From: Daedaleopsis sinensis
Taxonomy: Eukaryota > Basidiomycota > Agaricomycetes > Polyporales > Polyporaceae
Length of the DNA stretch: 64,000 nt
Direction: 5' to 3'
Assembly: GCA_033807695.1 (NCBI GenBank)
Contig: CM066305.1
Span: forward strand, 2,232,001-2,296,000
The first letter of the stretch is position 1, and each line of letters opens with the position of its first letter. Positions 11,556-24,165 of the stretch are shown in pieces. The notes under the pieces were generated by a model. The model did no database searches. It was not told the DNA's origin and saw nothing but the letters and a program-made list of their open reading frames with translations. The position numbers and the translations under genes were made by a program.

Positions 11556-12393
11556 TCAGTGCAATGCAAGACATGTTCCGTCCGCCCTGGCGCATCCTTC
11601 TGGGCATGGGGCGTCCGGATTGAACTGCCAGGAAAACAACGGGTCCGTCTCGTTAGTCAGGATGTTCCCGATCAGCCTCGCTTGGCTCGGGAGGTCAAAC
11701 GACTGGCGGAAGATGTCGATAGAGGCCATCCGGATCTGGCTCCAGCCCTGTTCGATGAGGAACTGCATGCTGGATCCGTAGATGTACTCGCGGAAGCCCG
11801 CAAACCGTATCGCCGAGGCGCACTGAATGAAGAAGACACGGACCGAGGTGAGCAGGAACTCGCCGAGTAGGGGACCAAATCTCGCACACGAAACCCACTC
11901 ACCATCGGGCAGCTCTCCGCGTTGGTGTAGAGGCTCAGCTGCGAGAACGCTGCCTGAGCCTGAGCCGGCGTGAATTTGAACGGGCCGTTCGGGTCTGTCA
12001 TGATCGCCGTGCAGTTCTGTATCGCGACCATTTCCCCTGCGAGATGACGTCCCGGGCCATGAGCAAGAAGAATGGGAGGATTGTACAAGTGTGCGCACCG
12101 TGCAGTGTCGGGTTCCCCGTCGTTCCTTTCGAGTTCACGCCGAGGCACACCAGCTCTCCGAGCCCGGGCGCGGTGTGGTTCACAACCGCGGTCGCAAACG
12201 CGCCGACGGGACACGGGGACGCGTCGAGATCGACGAGCGCGGCGTTCACGCGGCGCATCCAGAACGCACGGGTGTCGGGTGGGATGTTGTTGATGGACAG
12301 ACCCGAAGCCGCTGTCGCGTCTTGCACGGACAGCTGGGCGAGTGCGGGGGCGCACAGCAGGGATAGCCTGAGCAGCGGACGAAGCACTTGCAT
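11556..12393 (-). CDS. secreted cytidine-deaminase-fold zinc protein
   Basis: Member of the cytidine/guanine/tRNA-adenosine deaminase fold, but with a signal peptide (MQVLRPLLRLSLLCAPALAQ), so probably secreted. The zinc motifs are assembled across introns. The intron near 12035-12095 joins GNPTLHG to EMVAIQNC, giving the H-x-E site. A second intron joins AESCPM to CASAIRFAGF, giving the paired cysteines; the usual Pro of PCxxC is Ser here. The C-terminus carries a CPEGCARADGTC Cys cluster. The substrate cannot be told: free nucleobases, nucleosides or nucleic acid are all possible. It converges with STI1, with 178 bp between stops. Confidence 0.78.
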
Positions 12394-12465
12394 GACGGTG
12401 ATCCGGGACCTCAGGAGGCCTGAGGATTCGAGGGCATCAGCGAGTTCAAGTTCCCCGGGGTCGGG

Positions 12466-12471
12466 ATTATA
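12466..12471 (-). promoter_or_regulatory. possible TATA box of the deaminase gene
   Basis: TATAAT on the minus strand, about 73 bp before the start codon at 12393. Position and sequence suit a core promoter, but the motif is short. Confidence 0.4.
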
Positions 12472-13072
12472 ACGACAACTCTGTCGACGCTTGTGCGAGA
12501 AAGCATCAGGGACGGAAGCATCGAGGTATGACTAGACAAAACCGCAGCAGTGGTACTGCTGGGGACCAATATACGACCGCGAGAGTAGCAGGAGGCGGCA
12601 TTTGGGATCTTTCAGGTACGCAAAACAAGTGGGCTGACTTTCATGAGAGCGCACGCTCGAAAACGATGTGGCCATGTACCGAGTGTGTGTTGATTGTATC
12701 TAGAGCTCGGAGAACCTGAGAAGAACGTCAGATATGCGTTGTAATGAGTAAGAGCTGTGGGTATGTACATGCTGAATGAGAGCCACGAGGATATATAATT
12801 TCCTGGATCCAACTTGGTCGTACTATGTGCCAACTAGGAACCATGCTTGCGCAATGAACGCGACGTACTGTAAGGCACAAGACATTGAGTCAAGTTTTCG
12901 CACAGCTAGGGTTATACTGGGGTCCAACTACTCACCTGAATATGTTACTTCCACTATAGCTGATTTGCGATGGAACATAGCGTACAACACTCCGAGAATA
13001 CCCCAAACCCAAAGATCCCATTCTGGCAGACAAACCGCAGTGACAAAACAACTTACACGGTGGCAAAACTCA
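12472..13072. other. intergenic region
   Basis: Between the deaminase promoter and the 3' end of the aldo/keto reductase gene. Only short unsupported frames are present. Confidence 0.35.
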
Positions 13073-14583
13073 CTACCCCCTCAGCTCTTCCGGAGGCGAA
13101 GCCCACGACCACCCCACCATGTCCCCAAACGCGCTCACGACCCTCTCCTCCAGCGCGACCCTCTTCTCCCCATCCTTTCCCTCCCGCACCTCGCGCCACG
13201 CGCGCACATTCTCATGCACCTCCCGCGGATTGCTCATCCCCACGACGACGGGCACCCCGAGCTCCGCGCCGCGCCTGAACCCATACCCGTTCGCGAGGTT
13301 CGGCAGGCCGCCCGCCCAGCCCTCCTCCGCGCACAGCTCGTTCGCGCGCCGTGCAGCCGCCTTCAGCGTGAGCGGCGCCGGGTGCCATGGGGGCGGCCGC
13401 GGCGTGAGGAGGCCCATGCTGAGCGGGGACGCGGTGAGGAGCTCCCCGACCTTCGCGCGCTCGCGGAACGCCGGGGTGTATGTCGCGAACGCGTTCGTCT
13501 GCAGCGAGAGGTGGCAGTACGAGAGCAGGACGTCGAGCGGCTTGTACGGCGCGGTGTGCAGGACGAGGATCGCGAGGCGCAGTAACGTCGGGAGCGGGTA
13601 GCCTGGTACGACGCCACACGCGTAGACGGATCGCGCCGCACGGTCAGCATCTGGGATCTGGGATCGACTTCGCACACATCCACCCACCTGTGATGCCTAT
13701 GTGCTTGATCTTGCCCTCTGCCTGCAGCCTGCGCAACTCCGCGACGGCGTCGAGGATCTTCTGGTCGCCCTCACCCCATACCTTCGCTTCTTGGCCGGGG
13801 GCGAGTCCGTACTCTGCGGCAAGTTGTGGGTCCGCGAGGATCGCCTCTGGCTTGCCGTCGGCGATTGGACCCACAGGCGTGCACACGAACTCGGTGTCGT
13901 GGAGATACACTGTGTCGAGGTAGGTCGTATGTAGGCGCTCGAGGCTGCGCTCGACACTCTTTCGGATAGTCTCCGGGGAGTAATCGAAATCGGACTGGGT
14001 CAAGCCGTATCGTCCACACTTTGTCATCTACGGATCGTAGTTTTAGACCAGGCATAGAAATGACGGTCAGTGGTAGGATGCGCGGATTGATCAGAGGATA
14101 AGCTACCAGTTTGTATGTCGATCGCGGAAAGATGGGCTCCAGGACCTTCAGTGCAGTGCCCAGGACGATCTCCGATGGGCCATAGTAGGCTGAGGTGTCA
14201 AAGGCACGTATCCCGTACCTATGAGATCGCAAAGCCAGATTAGAGCCGCGAACGGCGGCTGGGTACCAAGAACGTGGCGGGCGTATATGGATCCTCGTGC
14301 GTACCGGAGAGCCAGACGCACGGTGCGGACTGGGGTGTCACTTGCGATCGTGGCGTCAGAGTTGTACTGCCCGGAGAACGTCGCAGCACCAAAGACGATC
14401 TCGGGGAGCGCCAAGGGCCCAATCTCTTTCTATTTGGACATTAGCCATCTGAGATAAGGCGAGGACGGAGATGGTGCATACCAGAGGAAGCCCGTCCACA
14501 GGCGTGTCTTCCTGCACGTCTGGGATATCGTCGAGCAGAGGCAGCGCGAATACCGGCTGCACCGATCCAAGTCGCATTACCAT
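13073..14583 (-). CDS. ARA2: aldo/keto reductase, D-arabinose 1-dehydrogenase type
   Basis: NAD(P)-dependent oxidoreductase of the aldo/keto reductase family, closest in character to fungal D-arabinose dehydrogenase (Ara2), which makes the lactone precursor of D-erythroascorbate. The catalytic residues are visible: Asp and Tyr in AFDTSAYYGPSE, Lys in MTKCGRYG and His in VYLHDTEF. The nucleotide-binding end shows GVPVVVGMSNPREV. The first exon encodes MVMRLGSVQPVFALPLLDD and ends VDGLPL; an intron (gtatgc to aatag) joins it to KEIGPLALPEIVFGAATFSG. The start at 14583 is tentative, since 14577 is also in frame. Exact sugar specificity is inference. Confidence 0.82.
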
Positions 14584-14854
14584 CTTGAGCGGTGTGGTTG
14601 ATGTTAGGTTGATGTCGAAAGTAGAGGAAGACGAACCCTTGGGTGCGCGACGATCGATTCTCACCTCACAAGTCACGCGTGACATCCCGTTCAGGACGAC
14701 AGCTACGTAGGGGCGAGCGACTCGTGGAATTGCAAGCACAATGTACTCGGTACACATGGACGCGGGGGATGTGACATCGGACGGCCTCTCCAGACATACT
14801 GTCTCCCAGAAAACGACATCGACGACGCGGCAACCACGTACAAGCACAGGCGCC

Positions 14855-15425
14855 CTACAACTTCTTCCGCTCCCAGCTGCACCACATTCACGCGAAGCAA
14901 ACACGTCCGTCACCGCATGCGCGCAGAGAGGGCGAGGCAAGCGGACGCACCTCTTCTCGAACTGCTGGTTCACCGTGAGCATCTTCGTGTTCTCGTCAGG
15001 CTTGATGTCGTTCCAGGGTGTTGGGTTTTCCTTCGTCCAGACGACTGTCCGCACGCACAGGAGGGCCAGAGAGAGATGGAGAGAGAGGAGCAGATCATAA
15101 GTTAGAGCACCGTTCTTGTGAGGAAGCGCATAGAAGGCGATTGCAACGCACCAGTGGGGCCGCGCGCGAGGCGCGTCAAATACCAGCCTCCCCCGGCCAC
15201 AGCGATACCCACGACAGCGTAGCTGGTCTCCGCAGTAAGCCCTCCGAAGCCAAAGAGACAGCCATGAATGAAGGGCGCAGGCCAACTCACATAGGGATTG
15301 CCTGTTCAGCGCGATAGCGGCAACCGCCGTCAGCGTCGCAGCGGTGGGCGAAGACGCGAGGAGGAAGCACGAACCTCGACGGCAAACCAGTTCCTCATGA
15401 ACGATTGCTTGCGGAGCTGAGACAT
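14855..15425 (-). CDS. NDUFA4/B12D (MLRQ)-family small mitochondrial membrane protein
   Basis: Small respiratory-chain-associated protein of the NDUFA4 (MLRQ)/B12D family. Spliced length is about 82 residues in five exons. The first encodes MSQLRKQSFMRNWFAVE, then EAIPIYAVVGIAVAGGGWYLTR with the single membrane segment, then a soluble tail with TKENPTPWNDIKPDENTKML. The last 22-bp exon encodes WERKKL and TAG. Every junction is GT-AG and keeps the frame; the gene is too fragmented to appear as a long open frame. In animals NDUFA4 belongs to cytochrome oxidase; its complex in fungi is less clear. Confidence 0.85.
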
Positions 15426-16393
15426 GGTGGGCGACAACAGAGAGATGGCAAGACAACAGAGAGATGGCAAGAGAAAGAGACTTAGAGAGGACGAGTCGGA
15501 CGCGCGCCTCTACATTTCGACTTGTCCCGACTGTCCGTTGAGATTCCCACGGGCCGCCAACGCGCCCAAAGGAGGCAGTCGCCCGATCTAGCCATCGTCT
15601 CGCCCAGTCGGGCCAGTCGCTGCGCTGAGCCAGTGGCCGTGGCCATGAGACCGGCCGCTTCAAATTGCACTCTGTTTGCCAAAGGCTCTACTGAACGCCA
15701 GGGGTTCTCGTGCTTCCTTCTCGGCCGGCTGCAACGCGAGGCTGCCCGCTGGTGCGTTCAATTCGACATCTCTCCGCTAACGTCGGTCCCGGTGCCCTCT
15801 CCATACATTCTCGCCCCCTGTCGAGCCGAGGCGATGCTCGAGCACTATGTCATGCCACGCCTACTCACGATGGCGTGTTCTCTGCCCCAACTGTATCGAG
15901 CCACGTTCCCGGTAATAGATGCAGGCATTACCACTGGACCCGCACCTCGCTTCCATCTACTCTAGGGTTAGTGGAGCGGTTCAGAAATGGTCATAGGGGA
16001 TACCAGGCAGTGCTCCTCGTCTGCACCAGCGTGTCCTGTCCCGCACCTAGGCCCTGCTGCAATTCGCAAATCGCTTTGCACCCTCAACGCGACCGCGAGC
16101 AGCCCTCGCCCTGCACATGGCCACCTGCATCAACCATCAGCGACATCATAGGCTAAACATCGCCGCCAAGCAATAACCATTGAGTCGTGAATATCGATGT
16201 CCGTGGGGACATTGACAGCGGCGGGATCGATGCGGATTGTATTGCGACAACACAGCGCGGATAGCAAGTACACAACTCAAACAAAACGCCACACCGGCAG
16301 CAGGCCCGGGGCCCACGACGGGGCATGCAGCCTGCTCTTTTCGCCCATTAGCGTTCAGCCCCCTCCTCCGCCGGCGGCCCAGCCTGAGGACGC
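15426..16393. other. intergenic region
   Basis: Nearly 1 kb between the 5' end of the NDUFA4-like gene and the 3' end of the nucleoporin gene. GC-rich, with no supported gene. Confidence 0.35.
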
Positions 16394-19300
16394 CTACGCG
16401 GCGGCCGGGCTGTATTTTGTCACCCTCTTCATCCGGCTCGCAATCTCCGTCCGTAGCTCGCCCAAGAGGGCCTGCCCCCGCGGAGATAGATCCGCCTGCG
16501 AGTCCGCCGCGACGAGTACCTGATCGATGAGCGTATACGGCAGCCACGTCCCCCCCGCCGTCTTCGCGACCTCGTCCGTCAGCCGTGCGTCGCTCTGTGA
16601 GGCATCCAGCATCCGAAGAGAGACCCATCAGCGAGCGTTCGGAAGGTAGAAGATGAGCACTAAATGCCGGCTGCGGGGGACGCTCACCTTGCGCATCATC
16701 GCCAGCGTATGGTCCAGAGCGGCCTCCAACACTTCGTACCGCAGACACGTACGGATGAGGTACTCCGGATGGTGCTCCTGACATAGATTCAGCGAACGTT
16801 CGCGTAAGTTGTACCACCCCTTCCAAATAGACGAGCACCGCGTTGCTTCGCGCACCGTGCATCAAACTCACCTCGAGAGTATGGATCAGCCACGGGGGCG
16901 GAGGCGATGTCCGGTCGAAGGCCATGATGGTCTCGAGCGCGACCTTGGTATATCGATAGTCTGTTTGGGGCCCGTCGTGCCGCTCGAGCGACTGCCGTAG
17001 GTACCGCCAGCCCTTCTCCGCCGGAGTCCCGGGCCACGAAGACACTTTGTCGGTCAGTAGCCAATCGGACGTGTCCTCACTCCTGCAAAAAAGCAACATG
17101 AATACCTGTCTCCTAAACCGATGACATCACTCCCACCCGACGCCTCGTTCGAGGCGGTATGGAATGGAGGAGGTTCATTTACTCACATCACTGCTTCAGG
17201 ATTCCTCGATAGCCTGAGGCACCGGCCGGCAAGGTGTCCAAAGAGGTCGGACATGTCCACATCGAGGGTGCGTGCGGTCGCCATCGCGGTGTTGAACCGG
17301 TTCGCCTGCGCAAGCCGCAACACGATCGACGACGGCGGCAGCGCGAATTCTGCGTGATCGCGATCACGAAGCAGGCGAGGGCAACGATGCACGTACGCAG
17401 CAGCGGATAAGGACAGTACGGAGCAACGTTAGTGAGACGAGACGATGCCGGGCAAGCCGAAACGAGCGAGAACGCACCACCAGCAGACAACAACGTGGGG
17501 TCCCTCCGGACGAGCTCGACGCGCGCGGACAGCAGGGCGAATTCGTATTGCATGTCCTTCAGTTCGACGACCTCGGTGTCGCGCTTGCCCGCGGCGTACT
17601 TGCCCTCCGGGATATGTTTGGACAGCCTGCGGCGTTTGCGGGGCTACAATGTTCCTGATGAACACGCGAAGCGTCCCACCCCCGTTCGCGAAAGCCCGCT
17701 CACCTCGTGTCCCGTTTCAGCAGTGATGGGAAGCGTGATCCATTGGCTCTTCGCGTCGACCAGGGCGAGCGAGTTCATCGCGACGACGTACGCCTCCAGC
17801 TGCAGCTCGGCGAGCTCGGCGAACGCAGACGCGTCGCCCATGACCGCCGCGAGTTTCCTCGCCCGCTGGTACATCGTCAGGGCAGCTGCCGCACTCGTCA
17901 ACACCGCGCCAGACGCCGCCACAAAACCGAGGGCCGACGCACCGCTCCGATAGTCCCCCCTGGAGACATACCACGTGTACAGAATCCGCGAGTAAAACGG
18001 CCGGATGCGAGGGTCCGCATTCCGGGCCTTGAACGCGAGCGCGTCTTCGACCTCGTCGGCGAGCCCGGCGAAGTTGAGCGCCATCAGCCGGTCCACCGCG
18101 TTCTCCTCACACATCCGGTAGAGCAGCTGACTCACGCAGTCCCTCTTCCTGGAAAGCAGCAAGGGCCAAATCAGTCCACACAGTTGATAAATCTGGGCAC
18201 TTGGAAAATGGGACATACAATCGCTCATAGGGCGCGGAAATGAGGGCTGTGTATGCATCTTCGTACTGGCCCAGATCGGTCAACCCCTTTATCACGTTGT
18301 GCCACAAGGTCGTCGTGTCGAGGTCAGGCGCCGCGACGGAAAGCGCGAGCTGGGTGAAGAACACATCGTGGGACGTGCTCAGCGTCGCCTTGAACAAATC
18401 GGAGACATGCAGGTAGAAATCAAACTGCGTGGCGAAGAGCCGTTCGCCTGGGAGCACGACCGCGACCGCCTCCTGATCGTCGATCGACAATGCAGAATGG
18501 GGGCCTTGGTAGATGGGTGGCGGCAGATGAGTGAGATCGGTCTACTCCGCGGCCCAATGGAGAAAATGGGTTCGAGACTCACCGAAGCTACCTGCTAAGA
18601 TCTCCATCGCGGAGGCGGCATCGTCATATCGACCCTCGTCTAACCACAGACGGCCTAATACGTACGTCACCCCAGGTGTACGCGGAAGCCATGCCAAAAC
18701 CTCCCTCGCGACTTCGCGATAACCCAGGATGCGCAGGCGCTCGCAGAGCAAGACCTCTTGACGGGTCGCGTGAGCGGGAGACAGAGACTGCAGGAGGCCC
18801 GTATCGTCGAGGAAGCGGTGGGCAGATGCGGGAAGCCCCGGGGAATGGCCGTAAAGGTTCGCCAGCCGATGGACCAGAGAGTACGTCGGCTGAAACCGGG
18901 CACCACGGCTAGCGGAAACGTGCATGTTGCGCAGTTTTGCGACAACATCGTCGTCCGCTCCTGGAACGCCCGCCGCCGCCTGAGCGGTCGGAGTCGCATT
19001 GTCCCCAGCGGGCTGTCGCGCCATGAAACGGAGCGTCGCGATTCCTCGAAAGACGACGAAAATCTCAGCCAGCAATCCTGCATCCCACTGTGGGAGGTCG
19101 TTGGCCACGAAGAAGAGGAGGGTCACGAGTGATAGCGCAATGTCGTAACGGGCGTGGACGGTAGTCGTGACGTATGAAGCAGTGAGGGCCTTGGACCACT
19201 CAGGGCTGATGGGGCGAGAGAGGCCCTCCGTGTCTTCTTCTTCTCTCTTCACCTCCTTGTCGAACCCTCCGATGATATCGAGAACATAGCGGGCCTTTTC

Positions 19301-21248
19301 CTGAACCTTCCCGAACCTCTGCAGACGGTCAGCAACCCAGCTCTCCACAGTGTCGTCCAGCTCCTCGTGGAAAGACGCGATGCGAATTTGGTCCTGGATT
19401 ATGTCGGCGTATGTGAAAGCAATCTCCTGGTGAGTGACCTCGTTGATCCGGGCCTCTAACGACTGCATCAAGCGCGGACCAAGCTTGTGGCGCATCGTCC
19501 ACAGGACCTCGACGAAGGCGAACTGGTCATCTACGACTCCCGAGGACGACAACTGACGATGTAACCGCAGAGAGATGTCTTCACCGGCCAAAGAAGCTAA
19601 GCGCTCTCGCTCGACCACAAAAACGCCGCTTTCGGGGTCACCACGCCCTATAGCAAGAGGCCAGCGGCCGTTACGTTCAATCTCACGGCAGCGGGCGATG
19701 AAGCCCTCCCAGTCGCGTTTGAGGGCGTTCCAGTAGTTTTCGTCCAGCGGCGCCCCGGTCTTAGGGTCCTTCGTACGCTGCACGGTACAGCCGACCACGG
19801 ACGCGATTTGCTCGCCAACGGTGGAGTAAGAGACTAGAAGCTGTGGGGGATAGGGGGGAGGTAGCGACCTACACGCGTCGGTGTATTGGTTGATGGCGGA
19901 TTGTAGGGTAAGGGGAGAAAATGTGCCGGGGCGCATGACGGCCTCGAAGCACTTGTCGGCGGTCGAGCCAGGCGAAAGAAGCAGTTCGTCAAGGTAGGCG
20001 GGAGTGAGCTCTGCTTCCCGAGCGTAAGTGGCCGTGCTCCATCCGCCGTACATCGCACCGTCCTCGGCTTCCCAGGGTAGTAGCCTGACTTCGACCATAG
20101 ATTGGCCTTGTTTGTCCCAGAGTGTGTACAGTGTATCGTCCAGAACGGTGAAGTCCTGCAGACGACAGTGCACGCTGGTTTCCGACGCGTCAAATACAGT
20201 GACAGGCCGTAGTACGTCACCGTCCATGATGAAGACGGTAAAGAAGCCGCCTGAGCTCAAGGACCCCTCGGTCGGGATGAAAACCAAGATGTGTGGGTCG
20301 TCGGAGTGCGATGGCGTGAAGATGCATAGCAGCTTTTGGGGTTCTGGCTGTAACAAAACTGACGGTTTGACAGGAGAAGGAGACGAGCGAGAAAGAGCCG
20401 CACTGCGCGCCGGAGCCGTAGACGGGAGCACATGCTCTGCGACGCACCCTCCTCTCGCGGACCACATGCGGAGATGACGGTCGCGAGATAGAGTCCAGAC
20501 GTTTCCGATATCCGTCGGCTGTGGATGGCTGGCCATGGAGATTATATCTGAGCCGCCGGAAGGGCCAGCATGTAAGAGGGAGGTAATGGAGTGTAAGAAG
20601 GACCGTGCATCGGCTCTGGATTCTCGCCAGAGGTCTGATCGGAGCAAGGACTTCGTAAGGCGTAAAGCTTAGATGACGAATGGACATTTGCTTACCATCC
20701 GTTGTGTCACCGCCGAGGGCTTCGGCCTCGAGCCGGAGAATGGAGCCGTTGGGCTGGGAGATCACGACACAGTGCGTACCTTGTACGTGGACGAGGCCTT
20801 CACCATAGGAGGACTGGAGGACGTACTCGCGGTACCATCTACGGTTCGCGTTGGGATGCCAGAGAGGCGCGCCTTCGCGGATCGGAATGACGATCCGCCA
20901 TAATGAACCGAAGCGGGTGGCGAGGATGACATGTAGCTCTTCAGACTCCCACAGCAGGATCGATGGGGAGGGGAGAATCGCTGCGGGGAAGTCGAAGCGG
21001 AGGGGCGGAATGTCTGAGGAGAGGGAGAGGAGCTCTAGCATGAAGCCTCCATGGGTTACGCGCAGGAGGATGGTGCCTGTGAGCTGTGAGTGGAAGAGGG
21101 CCGAGTAGGACGCGTGTTCGAGGGGTTGGCCGGGGTCATTTCGCGGGGGCAGCTGAGGGATTTCCTTCTGGGTGGAGTAGACGGGTATGGGCTGCGTAGA
21201 AGGGAAGAGGGCGGATAGATGAGACGCGACGAGGAGACTGGGCTCCAT
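16394..21248 (-). CDS. NUP120: nucleoporin of the Nup120/Nup160 family
   Basis: Scaffold nucleoporin of the Y-complex (Nup107-160 complex) of the nuclear pore. The long product (over 1200 residues) starts MEPSLLVASHLSALFPST and has an N-terminal beta-propeller region. This ends with the family signature NVWTLSRDRHLRMWSARGGCVAEH. A long alpha-helical stack follows (for example HDVFFTQLALSVAAPD and CEENAVDRLMALNFAGLADEVEDAL). The tail reads LPYTLIDQVLVAADSQADL and ends RMKRVTKYSPAAA. At least eight introns are needed; the largest exon is about 18590-20650. The start at 21248 is the first Met that opens the propeller; upstream in-frame sequence back to 21413 is less convincing. The assignment to Nup160 rather than another helical nucleoporin rests mainly on the WTLSRDR signature. 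Confidence 0.85.
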
Positions 21249-21795
21249 GGGGGACGCGAGAGAAGAAAGAGGAGGGGCCAGGAGGCAGAGGGCGAGACCA
21301 GGGAACCCGAGGGAGTGGAGAGTATGCGAGATGAGACGAACGCGGCGGGAGCCGTCAGAAAAGGTGGATGGTCCAGGAGAGACCGATGCATGTCTTGTCT
21401 GCTGCACGCGCACAACGCGTCCACCTCGGTCACACCGCGTCTGTCACGGTCACACCCGCCAGTACTCTGCAAGCCTACCTGCTGCTGCCATGGCTGGCAA
21501 CATACGCTCGTATACCTGGGCAGACGGACAGGAGGAAGGTCCGCAGCCTCGGACGAATGCGACGAGCGAACTACGGACTGCCATCGTCCTCCCGTCACGA
21601 CACCCGAGTCCATCGTCGGAATTGTAGCGATGTTGTGCGATCGTAGACGGCCACGCGTGCAGGGCATGGTCACTCAGCCCGGATGTCACCCTCGTTCTCC
21701 CCCTCCCCTCTGCCAACTCGTCTGAAAATCAGAAATGACCGCCCCTCGACCGTCCGAATGCAGCTGCCCGGCCGCGCGATCGACCCGTCGACGCG
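21249..21795. other. divergent intergenic region
   Basis: Promoter region between the nucleoporin gene (-) and the small conserved gene (+). Overlapping open frames here are GC-driven and unsupported. Confidence 0.35.
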
Positions 21796-21803
21796 TATAT
21801 AAG
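21796..21803 (+). promoter_or_regulatory. TATA box of the gene starting at 21973
   Basis: TATATAAG on the plus strand, 170 bp before the ATG and followed by a pyrimidine-rich leader (21880-21960). This is the layout usual for strongly expressed fungal genes. Confidence 0.55.
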
Positions 21804-21972
21804 TTCCCGCTCGCCCCGCCTCTCCAGCCAGTAAGCTCGGCAGTGTGTTCTCCCCTGCATAGACAGTTTCCGTCTTTTCTTTCCAGCTTCCTTTGCCTGT
21901 ACATTAGCTTACATCCCATTTCGCATCGCTCTCTACCCGCCCCATTTCTACTCACCGCGTACTCACCCTGAC

Positions 21973-22571
21973 ATGGACCCCGCCTCCACCTTCGACGCCA
22001 TCGTCTTCCCTGCAGACGACCGCCCGCCCCACGTCGTCCCGCTCATGACAAGCCCCATCTCCGCGCCCTCCGTCGGCCGGCAGGTCGAGCCGTACCGCTG
22101 TGGCCGCCTCCCCCACCCAGAGGTCTACATGGACTACATTGCCGACCAGCTCGGCTCGTGGCGATACCATGTGCGCACCCTTCTTCATCTCCCCTCGTAT
22201 TAATTGCCGGACTCGCTGCTAATTCGCCGAACCCTCTCACCAGCTCGTAGAAGCCCTCGACGGCATGATGAACAAGTTCACCACCCCGTACATCTTCTTC
22301 TACCCGGTCCTTTCGCGCGACGGCATGCCGTTCCCTGTCAACAAATGCATCCGCGAGATCCAAGGCCAGATGTTTCACGACGCGAGGGCCTGGCGAGGCA
22401 ACCTCGTCGTGGCCAAATATCGCGACACGGACTATTCGGCCATGATCGACGCTTCAATGGCAGACTTTCCCATCATAAAGAACTACCTCTCTACTCACCT
22501 CGCGCCATCGTGGTACGTCCCCTTCCCGCCTAATGATCGATCTTCATCTCACCTTACTTCTCTTTCTCAGA
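21973..22571 (+). CDS. uncharacterised small protein, apparently basidiomycete-specific
   Basis: I do not recognise the function. The spliced product is about 160 residues. Segments include PLMTSPISAPSVGRQVEPYR, YMDYIADQLGSWRYH and PYIFFYPVLSRDGMPFPVNK, then IREIQGQMFHDARAWRGNLV and SMADFPIIKNYLSTHLAPS. No signal peptide or membrane segment. The first intron joins WRYH to LVEALDGMMNK. The second donor (gtacgt at 22513) with the first acceptor (after 22570) would build the stop codon from TG and A across the junction. Use of the next AG, two bases on, would keep the frame open into sequence antisense to the next gene. The end is therefore uncertain. Confidence 0.6.
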
Positions 22572-22782
22572 GCTCGATCCCGTGTACGACAGTGCTGCAT
22601 CTTGCCAATGGACAAAGTCCCACAAACCATTCGAACCCATATGTATACGCTCCCTTGTCCGACCCTCGTCGCTGGCGTAACGTACATGCGTCCATAATCA
22701 TATCACCACGTTGTGAATATCCTATCATATTGATATCAGATAACGCGCGGAGCGAGAGCTGGGAGTCGCTTACCGCCCTCCA

Positions 22783-24165
22783 TCAGAGCTCTTCGTGTTT
22801 CGCTGCCCCCTCCTTTGCCTTGCGCTCGCGTTCCGCTTTCGCCTGCGCCTCTTTCTTCGGATCGCAGTGTTCCGGCACGGGACTCGCAGGGTCGATCGGG
22901 GGGTGCGACACGCGCCCCACCTTGTGGTACTTGGTCGAATCTGCGTAGAACTTCTTCCAATGCTCGACGCCCTGCCACAGAAAGAGAGAGGTAAGACCAA
23001 GTACCCACGAAACCCCGCGGCGCCCGTCCCCTCCAGCTGCGAGGAAGGGGGGTCGCATCGCGGCTTTGGGGGAGTCCGATGTACACACCTTCATCTCGCT
23101 TTCGGTTAGCTCGCGGAGGTCGTGCGTGAGGTGTGTCTGGAAGCACCCGGTGCCGTACGCTCTCGCGGCATCTTTGCCAGCCCTAGGGAAGAATGATGAG
23201 AACGAGGGCCGTGGACGCGAAGGTCCACGGATCGACGTCGTGCGCGAGAAACGCGTGCGGACGCACATTATATGATAAGAGCCGCCAGGGCCGTAGGTCT
23301 TGCGGTTGCTGCTGACGTCGTACACGTCCCCGTCGATCTAGATCCGCGCACACTCATGTTGAGCTTCGCGGGAACAACGCACAAGCGCGACACATCGAAA
23401 CGCAAGCATGACCTACAGCGATATACACCGGTCTATCGGGGTCCGTACCGTCGAACTGCGCGAGGGTTCGCTCCGAGAACAGGCGTTGGTCCATCTGCTA
23501 CTCGGGATGCGAAGCGGGACAGCCACGAGCGCGAGTCAGCAACCGCACGCACGCGGGTCCGCGGGCGGACGAGGACACGGGAGGGAGCGGGATGTCCCGA
23601 GAACGCACCGGAATGAGCTGCTTGAGGTTGGGCACGTCCATCTCCCACAAGAAGCTGCCGGTGAAGAACTTGCCCGCGAGGACGACGAACAGGGTCGCGT
23701 AGAGAATGAACTTGAGGAGGCCCATGCAGCCCACCTCGACCTCCTCCGTCGGGTCGGGCTCTTCGGGCCCCACCTCTTCGCCCCGGGCGAGCTTCTCCTC
23801 GCGTTCTTTCTTGCGCTTGAGCCATTCCTCGTGGGCCTGCTCCCGCTCGGCACGGTACTGCGCGTAGCTACACGCACCCACAGAGGGCTGTGGGTCAGAG
23901 CTGGCCGGTCACGGGGGCGAGCGAGAGAGACATACGCGAGGAAGGGGCGGTTGGCCTGCTTGGTGGAGACCTGTCTGTCAGGGTCCGATGGGTCGCTGAC
24001 GGTCGGATAGTCATCTTTGAGCGGGAACTCGGCCCACGGAGAGCCTGGAGCAGAGCCCGGGGTCTGAGGGATCGGTTTGCCATCCGCGTCCTTCGGGAGA
24101 TCCTTCAAGTTCTCGGGGCGCCGTCGCTTGGGGGCATCGCCTGAAGGGTTCGTGAACCAAGACAT
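22783..24165 (-). CDS. membrane-anchored cytochrome b5-like (MAPR family) protein
   Basis: Membrane protein with a cytochrome b5-like heme/steroid-binding domain of the progesterone-receptor-component (MAPR/Dap1) type. The N-terminal soluble part starts MSWFTNPSGDAPKRRRPENL. A charged helix (KRKKEREEKLARGEE) leads to one membrane segment, GLLKFILYATLFVVLAGKFF. The b5-like domain follows: RLFSERTLAQFDGTDPDRPV, YIAVDGDVYDVSSNRKTYGP, then AGKDAARAYGTGCF. The C-terminus is charged and ends KEGAAKHEEL. Family members support sterol-synthesis P450s; that role here is inference. Introns separate helix, membrane and b5 segments. The start at 24165 is the first Met of the conserved MSWF exon. Confidence 0.87.
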
